Notes under the pieces: generated by a model
Seen by the model: the letters and a program-made list of their open reading frames with translations, nothing else
Databases searched by the model: none
What the model was told of the DNA's origin: nothing
Shown: positions 39,201 through 44,430 of the stretch, one piece after another
How the letters are laid out: every line of letters starts with the position of its first letter
Position numbering within the stretch: position 1 is the first letter of the stretch
Program-made: the position numbers and the translations under genes
Source: Limnoperna fortunei
Lineage: Eukaryota > Mollusca > Bivalvia > Mytilida > Modiolidae
Direction of reading: 5' to 3'
Assembly: GCA_944474755.1 (NCBI GenBank)
Contig: OX104112.1
Span: 81,853,756 to 81,917,755 of the forward strand
Length of the DNA stretch: 64,000 nucleotides

Positions 39201-40635
39201 CAATTTGTACTCAATTTGATTTGTGAACAAGATGAAGAATGAAAAGTGTCTGTCTATAAAAAAATAACATACCTAATTAGGAAATTCATTTACAATATTC
39301 AATTTTACATATAATTTTTTTAACATAGAAAATTTCAGATATATTGCAAGACTATATTCTTTGAGCCTAAAAGAATGACAAACTATTGATTGAAAAATGG
39401 TAGCTTAATATCCAACAAAGGTATTTCCAACATATATTAAGGAGAAGAACAAGTTAAAACAAATAACTTAAGTGTGGAAACTGGATGGACCAATGCACAG
39501 TGAATTTTAACTGAACCAAGAAGTAGGATCAAGACAAGACAAGTTGGGTTATAATTACACCAACTCTTTACCATCATTATCAAAAGAAGCCCAAAATGTG
39601 AAAGGATGGTCATTCTCCAAACACAGGTTTTCTGTATTATAACCTCCTTTCCCCATCAACAGAACAATACTTGATCTGCCACTAAGCAGCTCTATAGATC
39701 AAGCTTTGGTAACCATATGTACACAGATCTGCCACTAAGTAGCTATATAGATCAAGCTTTGGTAACCATCCATGTACCCAGATCTGCCACTAAACAGCTC
39801 TATAGATCAAGCTTTGGTAACCATCCATGTACCCAGATCTGCCACTAAACAGGTCTATAGATCAAGCTCTGGCAACCATCCATGTACCCAGATCTTCCAC
39901 TTAACAGCTCTATAGATCAAGCTCTGGTAACCATCCATGTACCCAGCTCTGCCACTAAACAGCTCTATAGATCTAGCTCTGAAAACCATCCTTGTACCCA
40001 GATCTGCCACTAAGCAGCTCAATAGATCAAGCTATGGTAACCATCCATGTACCCAGACCTGCCACTAAACAGCTCTACAGATCAAGCTCTGGTAACCATC
40101 CATGTACCCAGATCTTCCACTAAACAGGTCTATAGATCAAGCTCTGAAAACCATCCATGTACCCAGATCTTCCACTTAACAGCTCTATAGATCAAGCTTG
40201 GTAACCATCCATGTACCAAGATCTGCCACTAAACAGCTCTATAGATCAAGCTCTGAAAACCATCCATGTACCCATATCTGCCACTAAGCAGCTCTACAGA
40301 TCAAGCTATGGTAACCATCCATGTACCCAGACCTGCCACTAAGCAGCTCTATAGATCAAGCTCTAGAATTCATCCATATATACCCAGATCTGCCACTAAG
40401 CAGCTCTATAGATCAAGCTCTAGTAACCATATATTTTTAAGAAAATAAGTTACGCTTTAACATCTGATGAATCCTGGCTGATTGGTGCTACTTTAGATAA
40501 CAATCTTTCTCCAGCCTCTAGAATTTGTGCCAAATTACGAGTGACTCTTGGTAAATCTGTACCACTTTCCATCTCAGCTGTCAACTGCTCCGCCTGCTGC
40601 TGCAGGTCACTGAAATTATCTGCCTCCATGTCCAT
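3140..40635 (-). CDS. NUP93: NUP93, nuclear pore inner-ring scaffold nucleoporin (partial, multi-exon)
   Basis: Nup93 is the inner-ring scaffold that anchors the Nup62 channel complex and binds Nup188/Nup205 and Nup35. The exons translate to a protein collinear with vertebrate NUP93. Exons in transcript order: 40635-40454, 38972-38855, 37823-37761, 37005-36877, 34960-34886, 33634-33542, 30698-30559, 28375-28246, 18708-18611, 16267-16208, then a missing block, 12073-11947, 11474-11402, 7956-7912, 6874-6758, 6235-6117, 3254-3140. All have GT donors and AG acceptors, and phases agree on each side of the gap. Recognisable stretches include [118 protein letters not shown] and [18 protein letters not shown]. 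About 150 residues between exons 10 and 11 are not seen. The last roughly 100 residues should lie left of position 1. The gene reads toward decreasing coordinates, divergent from DUS2. Confidence 0.95.
3420..3670 (+). repeat. Hairpin-ended repeat with GTATACCCCC motifs
   Basis: CAGTATACCCCCACTATTCA at the left and ACCAGTATACCCCCCTCTTC..GCAGGGGTATAATTA at the right bracket a segment with GGACAGATGGACAGAGG. This resembles the right ends of the elements at 10.1 and 62.4 kb and is probably a related noncoding element in NUP93's intron. The flanking intron 3671-5339 shows nothing I can name. Confidence 0.45.
5340..5875 (+). repeat. Tandem repeat, three units of about 150 bp
   Basis: CCAAGTTTCATGGAGATTGG and its variants recur near 5470, 5617 and 5769, each followed by ACAACTGTTTGAAATAG..GCGGA. 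The end (CGCCCCATGGGTGTTCCCAT) can form a small hairpin. The pattern resembles the core-repeat elements elsewhere in the window. A minus-strand open frame across it is repeat-derived. Confidence 0.6.
6117..7956 (-). CDS. NUP93: NUP93 coding exons FEML..ERDG, PGAIDKF and DKVLELL
   Basis: There are three consecutive exons. 7956-7912 (45 nt) encodes [15 protein letters not shown]. 6874-6758 (117 nt) encodes [20 protein letters not shown] through ..[10 protein letters not shown]. 6235-6117 (119 nt) encodes [20 protein letters not shown] through ..LAVGIAER. The order and junctions follow vertebrate NUP93 '[27 protein letters not shown]'. All junctions preserve frame. Confidence 0.92.
7196..7352 (+). 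repeat. 79-bp tandem duplication
   Basis: TTTACATGGGTATTACTATT through ..GATATGATACAGGTA is repeated once with very few changes, 79 bp apart. It lies in a NUP93 intron and follows an inverted partial copy (CTACCTGTATCACATTG) near 7170. Confidence 0.85.
7395..7530 (-). mobile_element. SINE fragment with internal deletion
   Basis: The tail (TTAATGCCACTTTCAGCAAT) and the head (CCACTCGACCACAGAGGCC) are both present. The middle is reduced to about 80 bp, so it is a deleted copy of the SINE at 1790-2070. Confidence 0.65.
8084..9249. mobile_element. Inverted-repeat DNA element (CTGTGGTTTCATT ends)
   Basis: The left end CTGTGGTTTCATTTATTTTC and the inverse of the right end CTGTGGTTTCATTTTTATTC match. 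The similarity continues inward (..CAATTTTCGT.., ..TTCTTAA(A)TTTCGTGG..). The right flank is TA, the left TG, so a TA target duplication of the Tc1/mariner type is possible. Length is 1166 bp with no transposase frame. It is a nonautonomous copy in a NUP93 intron. Confidence 0.65.
9290..9933 (+). mobile_element. Helentron-like element 2, degenerate four-unit copy
   Basis: Diverged 146-bp-type units are recognisable near 9330, 9469, 9597 and 9736 (..TTTAACATAGTC.., ..GAAATTGAGGT..). They are followed by the family's right end with a decayed hairpin (GTCTCGCCTCCATTATCACA then GGTGAGACAC). The left end is absent. It is much older in appearance than elements 1, 3 and 4. Confidence 0.75.
10086..10348 (+). 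mobile_element. Short element with ACAAGTGTGGA start and GGGGGTATAA end, copy 1
   Basis: It begins ACAAGTGTGGA, has GGGATACCCTCC near the left, GGACAGACGGACAGACGC near the right, and ends in a hairpin TATACCCCCC..GGGGGTATAA. The copy at 62391-62617 is collinear. The open frame inside it is not conserved and is not a gene. Confidence 0.7.
10430..11275 (+). repeat. 48-bp minisatellite in a NUP93 intron
   Basis: GAGTCCAACT recurs at 10725, 10773, 10821, 10869 and about 10918 with 48-49 bp spacing. More diverged units flank these, some longer (about 51-57 bp). Each unit carries ACCTAGGCC and CTACCCAGACCAGAG. Roughly 16 units in all, with the homogeneous core in the middle and decayed edges. Confidence 0.9.
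11402..12073 (-). CDS. NUP93: NUP93 coding exons after the gap (RRLNFVR block)
   Basis: Exon 12073-11947 (127 nt) encodes [20 protein letters not shown] and [20 protein letters not shown] before splitting an Arg codon. Exon 11474-11402 (73 nt) encodes [20 protein letters not shown] followed by ETRE. These align with the vertebrate '[17 protein letters not shown]..' region. The 3' end of the first exon and its donor are repeated just downstream at 11846-11919 (separate entry). Confidence 0.92.
11846..11919 (-). pseudogene. Duplicated 3' end of a NUP93 exon with its splice donor
   Basis: This segment repeats 11920-11998: the last ~45 nt of the RRLNFVR exon (..TTTGAAGCCACAGATGCAAG), the GTTAGT donor and 25 bp of intron. 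The copy has a small deletion (AGAATACTG for AGTAGAAATACTG) that breaks the reading frame and it lacks an acceptor. It looks like a recent tandem slip, not a used exon. Confidence 0.8.
12457..12599. mobile_element. Foldback element with 9-bp target duplication (Mutator-like)
   Basis: Ends CAATCTAATTAAAATT and AATTTTAATTAGATTG are inverted, and the arms continue for about 60 bp (CACCTTTTTGCTATGGT / ACCATAGCAAAAAGGTG). AATCAATTC occurs directly before (12448-12456) and after (12600-12608). A 9-bp duplication with foldback arms is typical of Mutator-like elements. It is 143 bp and noncoding. Confidence 0.75.
12707..12906. other. Assembly gap (200 N)
   Basis: This is a run of N of round length, so the true gap size is unknown. 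It lies in the interval where NUP93 exons 10 and the RRLNFVR exon are separated, and it interrupts the left end of the repeat beginning at 12907. Confidence 0.99.
12907..14876 (+). mobile_element. Hairpin-ended element with ~500-bp tandem core
   Basis: AATAACTCCTAYAAGGAG recurs at about 13025, 13481, 13988 and 14487 within units of roughly 460-507 bp. Near the left is CCTGTATCGCTCACCTGAA. The right end has GACGGACGGAAAGGACG and the hairpin GCTCACATGACCCTTCGGGT..CAGGTGAGCTAA. The inverse of the left motif also occurs at about 58615-58636. The only frames inside are repeat-derived. Confidence 0.75.
14880..15570. other. Intronic sequence without recognised feature
   Basis: AT-rich, with two 60-codon frames of no recognisable content. 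It was searched for the missing NUP93 block (LSPATEN../YKRAVYCIIGRCD-like) on the minus strand, and nothing was found by eye. Confidence 0.5.
15572..15841 (-). mobile_element. TTAA-type inverted-repeat element, copy 1
   Basis: The ends GGTATCCTGACC.. and ..GGGTCGGATACG are inverted. The interior matches 47538-47806 in the opposite orientation (GAGCAGACCTCGGTAATGTT; CAATTATGGGTCGGATAC). The right flank is TTAA, the left CTAA. It is noncoding. Confidence 0.75.
16208..18708 (-). CDS. NUP93: NUP93 coding exons 9 and 10
   Basis: Exon 9 (18708-18611, 98 nt) encodes [20 protein letters not shown] and [12 protein letters not shown], matching the vertebrate 'HPVWALIYYCMRCGDL' block of the helical solenoid. 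Exon 10 (16267-16208, 60 nt) encodes [19 protein letters not shown] and ends in phase 2. A near-intact 146-bp repeat array lies in the intron between them. The conserved block that should follow exon 10 is not found in the window. Confidence 0.9.
16301..17565 (+). mobile_element. Helentron-like element 3, seven near-identical 146-bp units, complete
   Basis: The left end CAAGTGTGGACACAGAAAAA is followed by CGTCTCGCCTG. Core units follow, with AACTTTAACGTAG at 16465, 16611, 16757, 16903, 17049, 17195 and 17341, exactly 146 bp apart. The right end has six GCC triplets and the hairpin TCTCGCCTCCAGCGAC..GTCGCAGGCGAGA. The central units differ from one another by at most a base or two. It lies in a NUP93 intron, on the strand opposite transcription. 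Confidence 0.9.
18226..18335 (+). repeat. 54-bp tandem duplication
   Basis: TGACAACAATAAATATTATT then CCTTTATTTTAAATTGAAAT and GACACTGCATCCAA occurs twice in succession with one difference. The surrounding intron (17566-18610) is AT-rich with no other feature I recognise. Confidence 0.9.
19206..20756 (+). mobile_element. Helentron-like element 4, nine 146-bp units, complete
   Basis: The left end CAAGTGTGGACACAGAAAAA with GTCTCGCCTGAATTCCGC is followed by units with AACTTTAA at 19371, 19517, 19663, 19808, 19954, 20100, 20246, 20392 and 20538. The right segment has four GCC triplets and the hairpin ending GGCGAGACA at 20756. The units are more varied than in element 3, with alternating variants (TATACACC / TATATACC). 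Confidence 0.9.
20757..22595. other. Intronic region, repeat remnants only
   Basis: 20.76-20.90 kb resembles the tandem units near 57.8 kb (GGGTCATAATTTTGTCAAAA; compare AAGTTATGACCCTTGG). TAGGTGTGCTAAAGGCAACACACCTA at 21355 is a short hairpin. 22.33-22.46 kb resembles the right end of a hairpin-ended element (TTATAGTCCCC..AGGGGGCTAAAA). Overlapping short frames near 20.96-21.23 kb match nothing I know. Confidence 0.4.
23451..23594 (+). CDS. Inward-facing start exon in the left terminal repeat
   Basis: It opens [20 protein letters not shown] and continues [20 protein letters not shown]. It runs 48 codons to GAG, followed by GTAAAC, a possible splice donor. The right terminal repeat carries the matching frame on the minus strand. 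I recognise no family. It may be the 5' exon of an element protein whose remaining exons have decayed. Confidence 0.4.
24923..25305 (-). CDS. Element-internal coding remnant, unknown protein
   Basis: This is the longest uninterrupted frame in the window apart from the gap artefacts. It reads [54 protein letters not shown] and onward. ..TTTATAG just above 25305 could be an acceptor. Composition is protein-like and unlike the AT-rich surroundings. A second frame (25016-24804) overlaps its end, suggesting a frameshift. I do not recognise the family. Joining it to the start exon above would not keep frame at the sites I can see. Confidence 0.4.
26630..26935 (-). repeat. Degenerate internal copy of the right terminal repeat
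   Basis: ATTAGGCATTGAATATG.., ..GGAACACCTGTG.., ..CCATAGTCTGGAAGCTTTTA then CGTTCCATAATATTTAG repeat, in order and orientation, features of 27.40-27.67 kb (TAGGCATTAGATG.., ..CACCTGTGGATTAATTATC.., ..GGAAGCTTTTACGTTCCATA). The copy is more diverged than the terminal repeats are from each other. Confidence 0.65.
26996..27147 (-). pseudogene. Matching start exon in the right terminal repeat
   Basis: [20 protein letters not shown] then [20 protein letters not shown] parallels the left copy. An 8-base insertion after CTCH changes the frame. A GTAAGA donor follows directly, as in the left copy. Substitutions and the insertion indicate a decayed copy. Confidence 0.45.
28246..30698 (-). CDS. NUP93: NUP93 coding exons 7 and 8
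   Basis: Exon 7 (30698-30559, 140 nt) encodes [20 protein letters not shown] through ..KAREYLEQ and splits a Thr codon. Exon 8 (28375-28246, 130 nt) restores the frame with [20 protein letters not shown] and ends ..NIPNLE. The GGVPGT..VRSFLNI motif is diagnostic for Nup93. A small hairpin-ended repeat (30081-30448) sits in the intron. Confidence 0.93.
28376..30080. other. NUP93 intron with decayed repeats
   Basis: 28.80-29.29 kb contains three loose repeats around 'ATTTTGCTGAAACC..CCCATGT..AAAATGGGAAAA..' spaced about 150-180 bp, with 'CTTTAATATGTGTGATATCT'-like phrases. 29.4-30.0 kb is AT-rich with nothing I recognise. Confidence 0.4.
30081..30448 (+). mobile_element. Hairpin-ended short element, copy 2 (complete)
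   Basis: The left end ATACCCCGCCATG is inverse to the right end TGGCGGGGTATTA. The right end also forms a local hairpin (CGACACTTCGTGTGGCG). Inside are GGACGGACGGACAGACAG and ACACCGAACGAAACTGAGGG. It is homologous to 1037-1338. Confidence 0.75.
30774..31730. mobile_element. hAT-like nonautonomous element, ATGTA target duplication
   Basis: The left end CAGTGATTTTGTTGCC and the right end ..GTAACAAAATCACTG are inverted. ATGTA flanks both (30769-30773 and 31731-31735). Subterminal 'AATTGGGAAA' motifs recur at both sides in opposite orientation. CAGTG ends are common in hAT elements, though the visible duplication is 5 bp and not 8 bp. The interior (31317-31607) is visibly richer in G and C and is open on both strands for about 96-100 codons, without a recognisable protein. 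Confidence 0.7.
32618..33140 (+). mobile_element. Hairpin-ended element with three ~150-bp core units
   Basis: The left end has GTGGGCCCTGGCGACC and the right end the hairpin GTCCGCCACAAAGTGGCGGGGCCCTA. The core phrase CACATCRCCTTGATATTATC occurs at 32677, 32819 and 32979, each followed by CACATTCCAAATATCAAAAG. Units carry AGGTCA half-sites (AGGTCAAGGTCAAAGGTCA at about 32641). Confidence 0.75.
33542..34960 (-). CDS. NUP93: NUP93 coding exons 5 and 6
   Basis: Exon 5 (34960-34886, 75 nt) ends with [12 protein letters not shown], identical in pattern to the vertebrate protein. Exon 6 (33634-33542, 93 nt) encodes [20 protein letters not shown] and continues to ..EVAKKIDDK. Both are phase 0 with GTTTGT donors. 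The intron between them carries a SINE tail fragment at about 34.69-34.80 kb. Confidence 0.92.
34690..34805 (-). mobile_element. SINE tail fragment
   Basis: GAATGCTGTTTAACGCCACT, TTCAGCAATTTTTCAGCTAT then CATCCAGTTTTTATTCAGGA match the 3' tail of the SINE at 1790-2070. The tRNA-like head is missing. Confidence 0.7.
34990..35342 (+). mobile_element. Hairpin-ended element with two ~161-bp core units
   Basis: ATCGTCTYATGRTGATACAT occurs at 35029 and 35190. Units contain GAGGTCAAAGGTCAAGGTCA. The right end is the hairpin ATGTCTCCCCATTCTTGGAA then GGGGAGACATAA. A clear left terminus is not seen, so the element may be truncated at its left. Confidence 0.7.
35461..36291. mobile_element. TA-flanked inverted-repeat element (pogo/Tc1-like, nonautonomous)
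   Basis: The left end CCGTAAATGCTTGCCCAAAA then GTCGG resembles the inverse of the right end, CTGTACATACTCACACATAA then GTCGG. TA lies on both sides. The repeated AAGTCGG motif near each end is typical of small pogo-like elements. Short frames inside match nothing known. Confidence 0.6.
36877..37823 (-). CDS. NUP93: NUP93 coding exons 3 and 4
   Basis: Exon 3 (37823-37761, 63 nt) encodes [20 protein letters not shown]. Exon 4 (37005-36877, 129 nt) encodes a charged helical segment starting [20 protein letters not shown] and ending ..VDFQPESE. Both are phase 0. Charge pattern and position match the long N-terminal helix of Nup93. The intron between them (37006-37760) shows no feature I could name. 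Confidence 0.9.
37824..38854. repeat. NUP93 intron with hairpin-type repeat remnants
   Basis: 38.17-38.48 kb contains two copies of 'CAAATCGTTCTCATGTACGG TTTCTGAGAAAAGC'-like text, then GGAAGGACGGACGT and a hairpin-like end (ATGCCTCCCC..GGCATGGGCATAAAA). A similar end occurs at about 38.75 kb. These are probable remnants of the same class of element. Confidence 0.5.
38855..38972 (-). CDS. NUP93: NUP93 coding exon 2
   Basis: This 118-nt exon encodes [20 protein letters not shown] followed by [19 protein letters not shown]. It corresponds almost residue for residue to the vertebrate segment around 'LEPVKDTDIQ'. The acceptor is ..TTTGCAG and the donor GTATGT. It is among the best conserved parts of the gene here and settles the identification. 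Confidence 0.93.
39673..40430 (+). repeat. 55-bp minisatellite in NUP93 intron 1
   Basis: GATCTGCCACTAA or close variants occur at 39673, 39726, 39781, 39836, 39891, 39946, 40001, 40056, 40111, 40166, 40220, 40275, 40330 and 40387: fourteen units, nearly all 55 bp. Each carries CTCTATAGATCAAGCT and CCATCCATGTACCC. The array ends about 20 bp before the exon 1 donor. Confidence 0.95.
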
Positions 40636-40668
40636 GGTATTATATTATCTTCTATCTGTTACATTAAC
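40454..40668 (-). CDS. NUP93: NUP93 first coding exon with start codon
   Basis: The start codon is at 40635-40633 and the coding part ends with ...DVKA split by a GTAACT donor just below 40454. This matches the conserved Nup93 N-terminus, whose helical segment contributes to binding the Nup62 complex. An AG preceding 40668 could be the acceptor of an upstream 5' untranslated exon. Its pyrimidine tract is weak, so the transcript may instead begin nearby. No CpG island or TATA box is obvious upstream. Confidence 0.9.
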
Positions 40669-40954
40669 CTGTATTTAAAATGTGCCAATTTACTTAATAA
40701 TTTTGTTAATACCCTTTAACAAATAGATAACTTTATTTTGACCAAGGGCATTAAGTTGTCAGTGTAGAACGTAAAAAACTCCCCAAGTCAAGTCATCAAA
40801 TAGATAAAATATCAGTTACTAATTATTTAGCTTAAAACAAAACAAATTATACAAATAGCATTCTTCAGGTTATATTTCTGTTTAAATTTTGAACGATTCA
40901 CTTGTTCCATATATGTAATGTGATCTGTTTAAGTTCTATATCTGATTTTGTTTT

Positions 40955-41214
40955 CTTTGTTTGCATGATGCTTAATGCCAATTTCAGCAATTTTTCAGCT
41001 ATTTCATGGCATCCAGTTTTTATTTGGGGGGAAGCTTGAGTACCCGGAAAGAACCCCCAACCTTTCGTAGGAAAACTGGCAATCCTTGTCAAGTAAGATT
41101 GGAGTCGAGTACACCATGCCTGCAGTGAGATTCGAACCCACAAACTCAGTGTTGACAGACTATGTGATCAATAGAAGACCAACTACCATAACCACTTGGC
41201 CAAACGAGGCCCCT
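40955..41214 (-). mobile_element. SINE, full-length copy
   Basis: On the minus strand the head (GGGGCCTCGTTTGGCCAAGT then GGTTATGGTAG) is followed by the same middle and tail as at 1790-2070, ending near GCATTAAGCATCATGC. It sits just upstream of NUP93's start exon. Confidence 0.8.
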
Positions 41215-41414
41215 TCTATAATTGAAGATTTCACTCTACAATTATTTAAATTTCATTTTATGTTTATTTGACATGTACATGTAGCAAGATTGCCTCCACT
41301 CTTTTGTGGATTTTAAAACTGTGACACCATTTAATATAATAATAAATCATGATTAATATTCACCAATTATAACTTATCATACCATCTATGTTACAGAAAG
41401 ACAAAGTTGCTCTA

Positions 41415-42300
41415 CACTTCAAACACCAAAACCTTAATTCCCAAAGAATTCCGTTAAAATTAACTGTTGTTTTTTTAAACTAAGGTTGTCACTGGGAAAT
41501 TAAGGTTTTCCCTCGGAGATTAAGGTTTTTTGTTGATTGGACCCCTGGGTCGGTTTTAAGCACTCTGGCATTGTTGTTGATAATTATCATCAGTTACTCT
41601 GCATATACATGTACTGTTCTGTAGATTTATGACAATGGTTATAAATCTATATATTTATGTATAAATTTAATTCTTGTGCAAAATAAATATGTACGAAAAT
41701 CCCATAATAAAAATGCAAGAATGTGAATGCTTCTTCTATAAACTTTATTTCATAAAAGGTGTATATTTTAAAATTTTTACTATACAAATTATTAAAATAT
41801 AATTTTTAAGTTACCGTTAAGTTATTATTTTTCCATATGAAGATTGGTTGGTAAGAAATATAGAACAATCAATACACGGACCGAACTTGCAATACACATA
41901 CACCATATTGTTTGTTTACTTGTACAAATGAAAGGAATAAAGGACCTATCATACATATGTATCTTTTTTTAACAATTTTTTTTTTATTCACAGGTTTATG
42001 GTCAGTTTATGGTATTCATATTATTGTAAAAAAAAATCTAACATGGTGTTTATTTTGCATTTTTAACCATTCTTCATTTTAGCTTGATATATTTTTTTTT
42101 AATTTTTATTTGGACTTGTTATTACGTTGGGTTTCTAATGATTTTATTTTTTATTGTTATTGTCGATTTATTTGTTTAATTTGAAATATGTTAATTTCCC
42201 GATGACAACCTTAATTTAAAATATGAGCACTTAATTTTAACAGGATTCCTTAAAAAATTAAGGTTTTCCCCCAGAGATTAAGGTTTTGGTGTTTGTAGTG
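41415..42300. mobile_element. Inverted-repeat element, CACTWCAAACACC ends
   Basis: The left CACTTCAAACACCAAAACCT and the inverse of the right CACTACAAACACCAAAACCT match. Related blocks (TTCCGTTAAAATTAACTG; AAGGTTGTCACTGGGAAATT) recur inverted near the right. No matching flanking duplication is seen. Length is 886 bp, with no coding frame. Confidence 0.65.
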
Positions 42301-42972
42301 ACAGGAAACCCCAAATATCATTCCAATCAAAATGTAAATATCAGTTGCAAAATGGGGCAATGTTGAGAAGATTCTTTAAAAGTTTTAATAAATTTCATTT
42401 AATGGTAAAGGTGGAGCAGTCGATAAGAAATGGGCATCCCCAAAAGCCCCCCTAAAACCCCAAACATCATTCCCATCAAAATGTAAATATCAGGGTACGA
42501 TTCTTGTAGTTGTAGACAATCACTTTATGCAGAGCTGTCAAGTTTTTCATATCAAAATGTGCGAGATTTGATAAAAATCAAGATCAAAGTGAAAAACCAA
42601 AAATCAAATTAATTTGCTGTGAAAATTGACTGAATAATGTGCAGGTCTCAAGAAAATTTATAAAGACCTGTTTATGAAATCAAAATAATCTTAAATAATA
42701 ATAGTGGTCTAGGTTTAAAGGTTTTTCTCTAATTTTGACGTAATATTCCAACCGCTTGACCGGTGTGGAAAAAATATTTCTCGTCACTAGTGAATTTGTT
42801 GTTCTCAGCAGTTGATTGGTTAAAAATAATAACGTCACAATAAGAACTCATGACGTAATAAACAAAACACATTCCATTTACCGCGTATTCAAGTCATGAA
42901 CGTAAAATTGGGGTTGGGAGAATTTGTACTTCGTTTCGCAAATTTACTACTTTTTAAAATTAGAGAAACAGA

Positions 42973-43126
42973 ATCTTACATTAGTACTCTTGGATTATCG
43001 GATTTCTCCAATCTCGATAGTTAAATTATGGAATTTTAAGTCCTCGCCAAGGCTCGAATTTAAAATTCCATAATTTAACTATTTCGATTGGAGAAATCCG
43101 ATAATCCACTCGTACCAATGTAAGAT
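42973..43126. repeat. Large near-perfect palindrome
   Basis: The arms begin ATCTTACATTAGTACTCTTG and end CGTACCAATGTAAGAT. Matching inner blocks include GGATTATCGGATTTCTCCAA / TTGGAGAAATCCGATAATCC and AGTTAAATTATGGAATTTTA / TAAAATTCCATAATTTAACT. The centre is CCTCGCCAAGGCTCG. This is probably a foldback element or the end of one. Confidence 0.85.
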
Positions 43127-43288
43127 CCTATATTTATTTAACATTGATAAAAGTTTAATGTTTCACTTCCATATTCAGGTGCATCATAAATGCCTAAAAA
43201 TGACCATCAAAATTAAAATCTTTCCTTTTAAATTGAATAAACTTCATTTCATGGTTTTTAAATAGAATGACTGCTGTACAATGTGAGT

Positions 43289-43652
43289 TTATACCAAATA
43301 CATAATTCTATAATGAGAAAGACGATTGTCATGTGTTTTGTGTGAAGTTTCGCTTTCTTTTATGTTAAAAATTTTCATATAAATACATATTTCAAGTAAA
43401 GATGTCTCACCAGCAACATCCAAATTTTTCAAACCGCCAAAGAAAATGAAAACTGAAATTGGTGGAATCACCGAAACGTTTTTAACAAAGGGTAATTTAC
43501 CGTTGAAACATTTTGAAGCGCCATTTACACACTGATTTTTTTCAAAATGTCTGCGCCCATGACTTTTCAGGTGCTTGTTCATATTATGTCTTTTTTTTAA
43601 CCTTCCATATGTTTCACTAAATAATTTGTGAATAAACGCCATTCATGAACTA
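43289..43652 (-). CDS. Unrecognised 117-codon reading frame, possible small exon
   Basis: One of the longest open frames in the intergenic region. It opens with MAFIHKLFSETYGRLKKRHN and is preceded by a T-rich tract ending in AG (down to 43653) that resembles a splice acceptor. A GTGAGA following codon ~75 (..FFGGLKNLDVA) resembles a donor. I do not recognise the protein and see no domain. The frame could be chance in AT-rich DNA, or a small unannotated exon on the NUP93 strand. Confidence 0.25.
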
Positions 43653-43744
43653 AAAAAATAAAATAAAATGTTATATTTAGTTACGTACAAAAACTACAAT
43701 ACCTAAGTTGCAGTAAGCCTTTTTGCCCAGTCTACAGTGCAGAA

Positions 43745-44430
43745 ATAATGGTATCGGGGTCCTTTCGCCCGAATCCCGTTCGCCTCTGGGTATTTTCAAC
43801 CCGAATCCCGTTCGCCCTGAGTCGTTTCGCCCGTACTTTTATAATATAAATAGTGATAGATAATTGTCTATTACGTGTGCTTGTGTTGTGTTAATTTACT
43901 TTTTTTTGTTGAAATGCATGTTTTTACTCTTTCCATCTTTGACATATCATGGATCCAAATTATTACAGATGTACAGAAAAAAAAAAGAAAAGTTAAATAT
44001 ATATTTTTTATAAAGTCAGTTTAACAAAAACAACAAACAAAGCATGCAATGCTCATATTATAGGCACAAAAGCACACTAATACAGCGCAAATGATATATT
44101 CGGGTGAGTTATACAGCTTATGTTTTGGCTAATCAAACATTTCACAAATTACTTTGAACTTTTAATTAACTGACACGATGGCACAAGCTGTAAAGCTCTA
44201 GATCAAAGGTGATTTTGAAAAAATACACTTTATTAATTAAAGTTCATCAGCTCCAAAACACAAAGTACACTTTTTTGTTAAAAGATACACATTGTTTTTT
44301 ATTTTGAGGAGCAAAAATATTCAGGGTGAAATGACTCACTCTATAGGTGCGAAACAACCCAAGCAAATTGACTCATGGCGAACAGGTAGTCGGGATGAAA
44401 CAACTTGACACCTTTCGCATATATAGTCCT
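43745..44430. mobile_element. Inverted-repeat element with TTTCGCCCG ends
   Basis: The left side has GGGGTCCTTTCGCCCGAATC then CCGTTCGCCTCTG and a second set (TTCAACCCGAATCCCGTTCG). The right side carries the decayed inverse (GGCGAACAGGTAGTCGGGAT then GAAACAACTTGACACC). The interior is AT-rich and noncoding. Confidence 0.55.
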
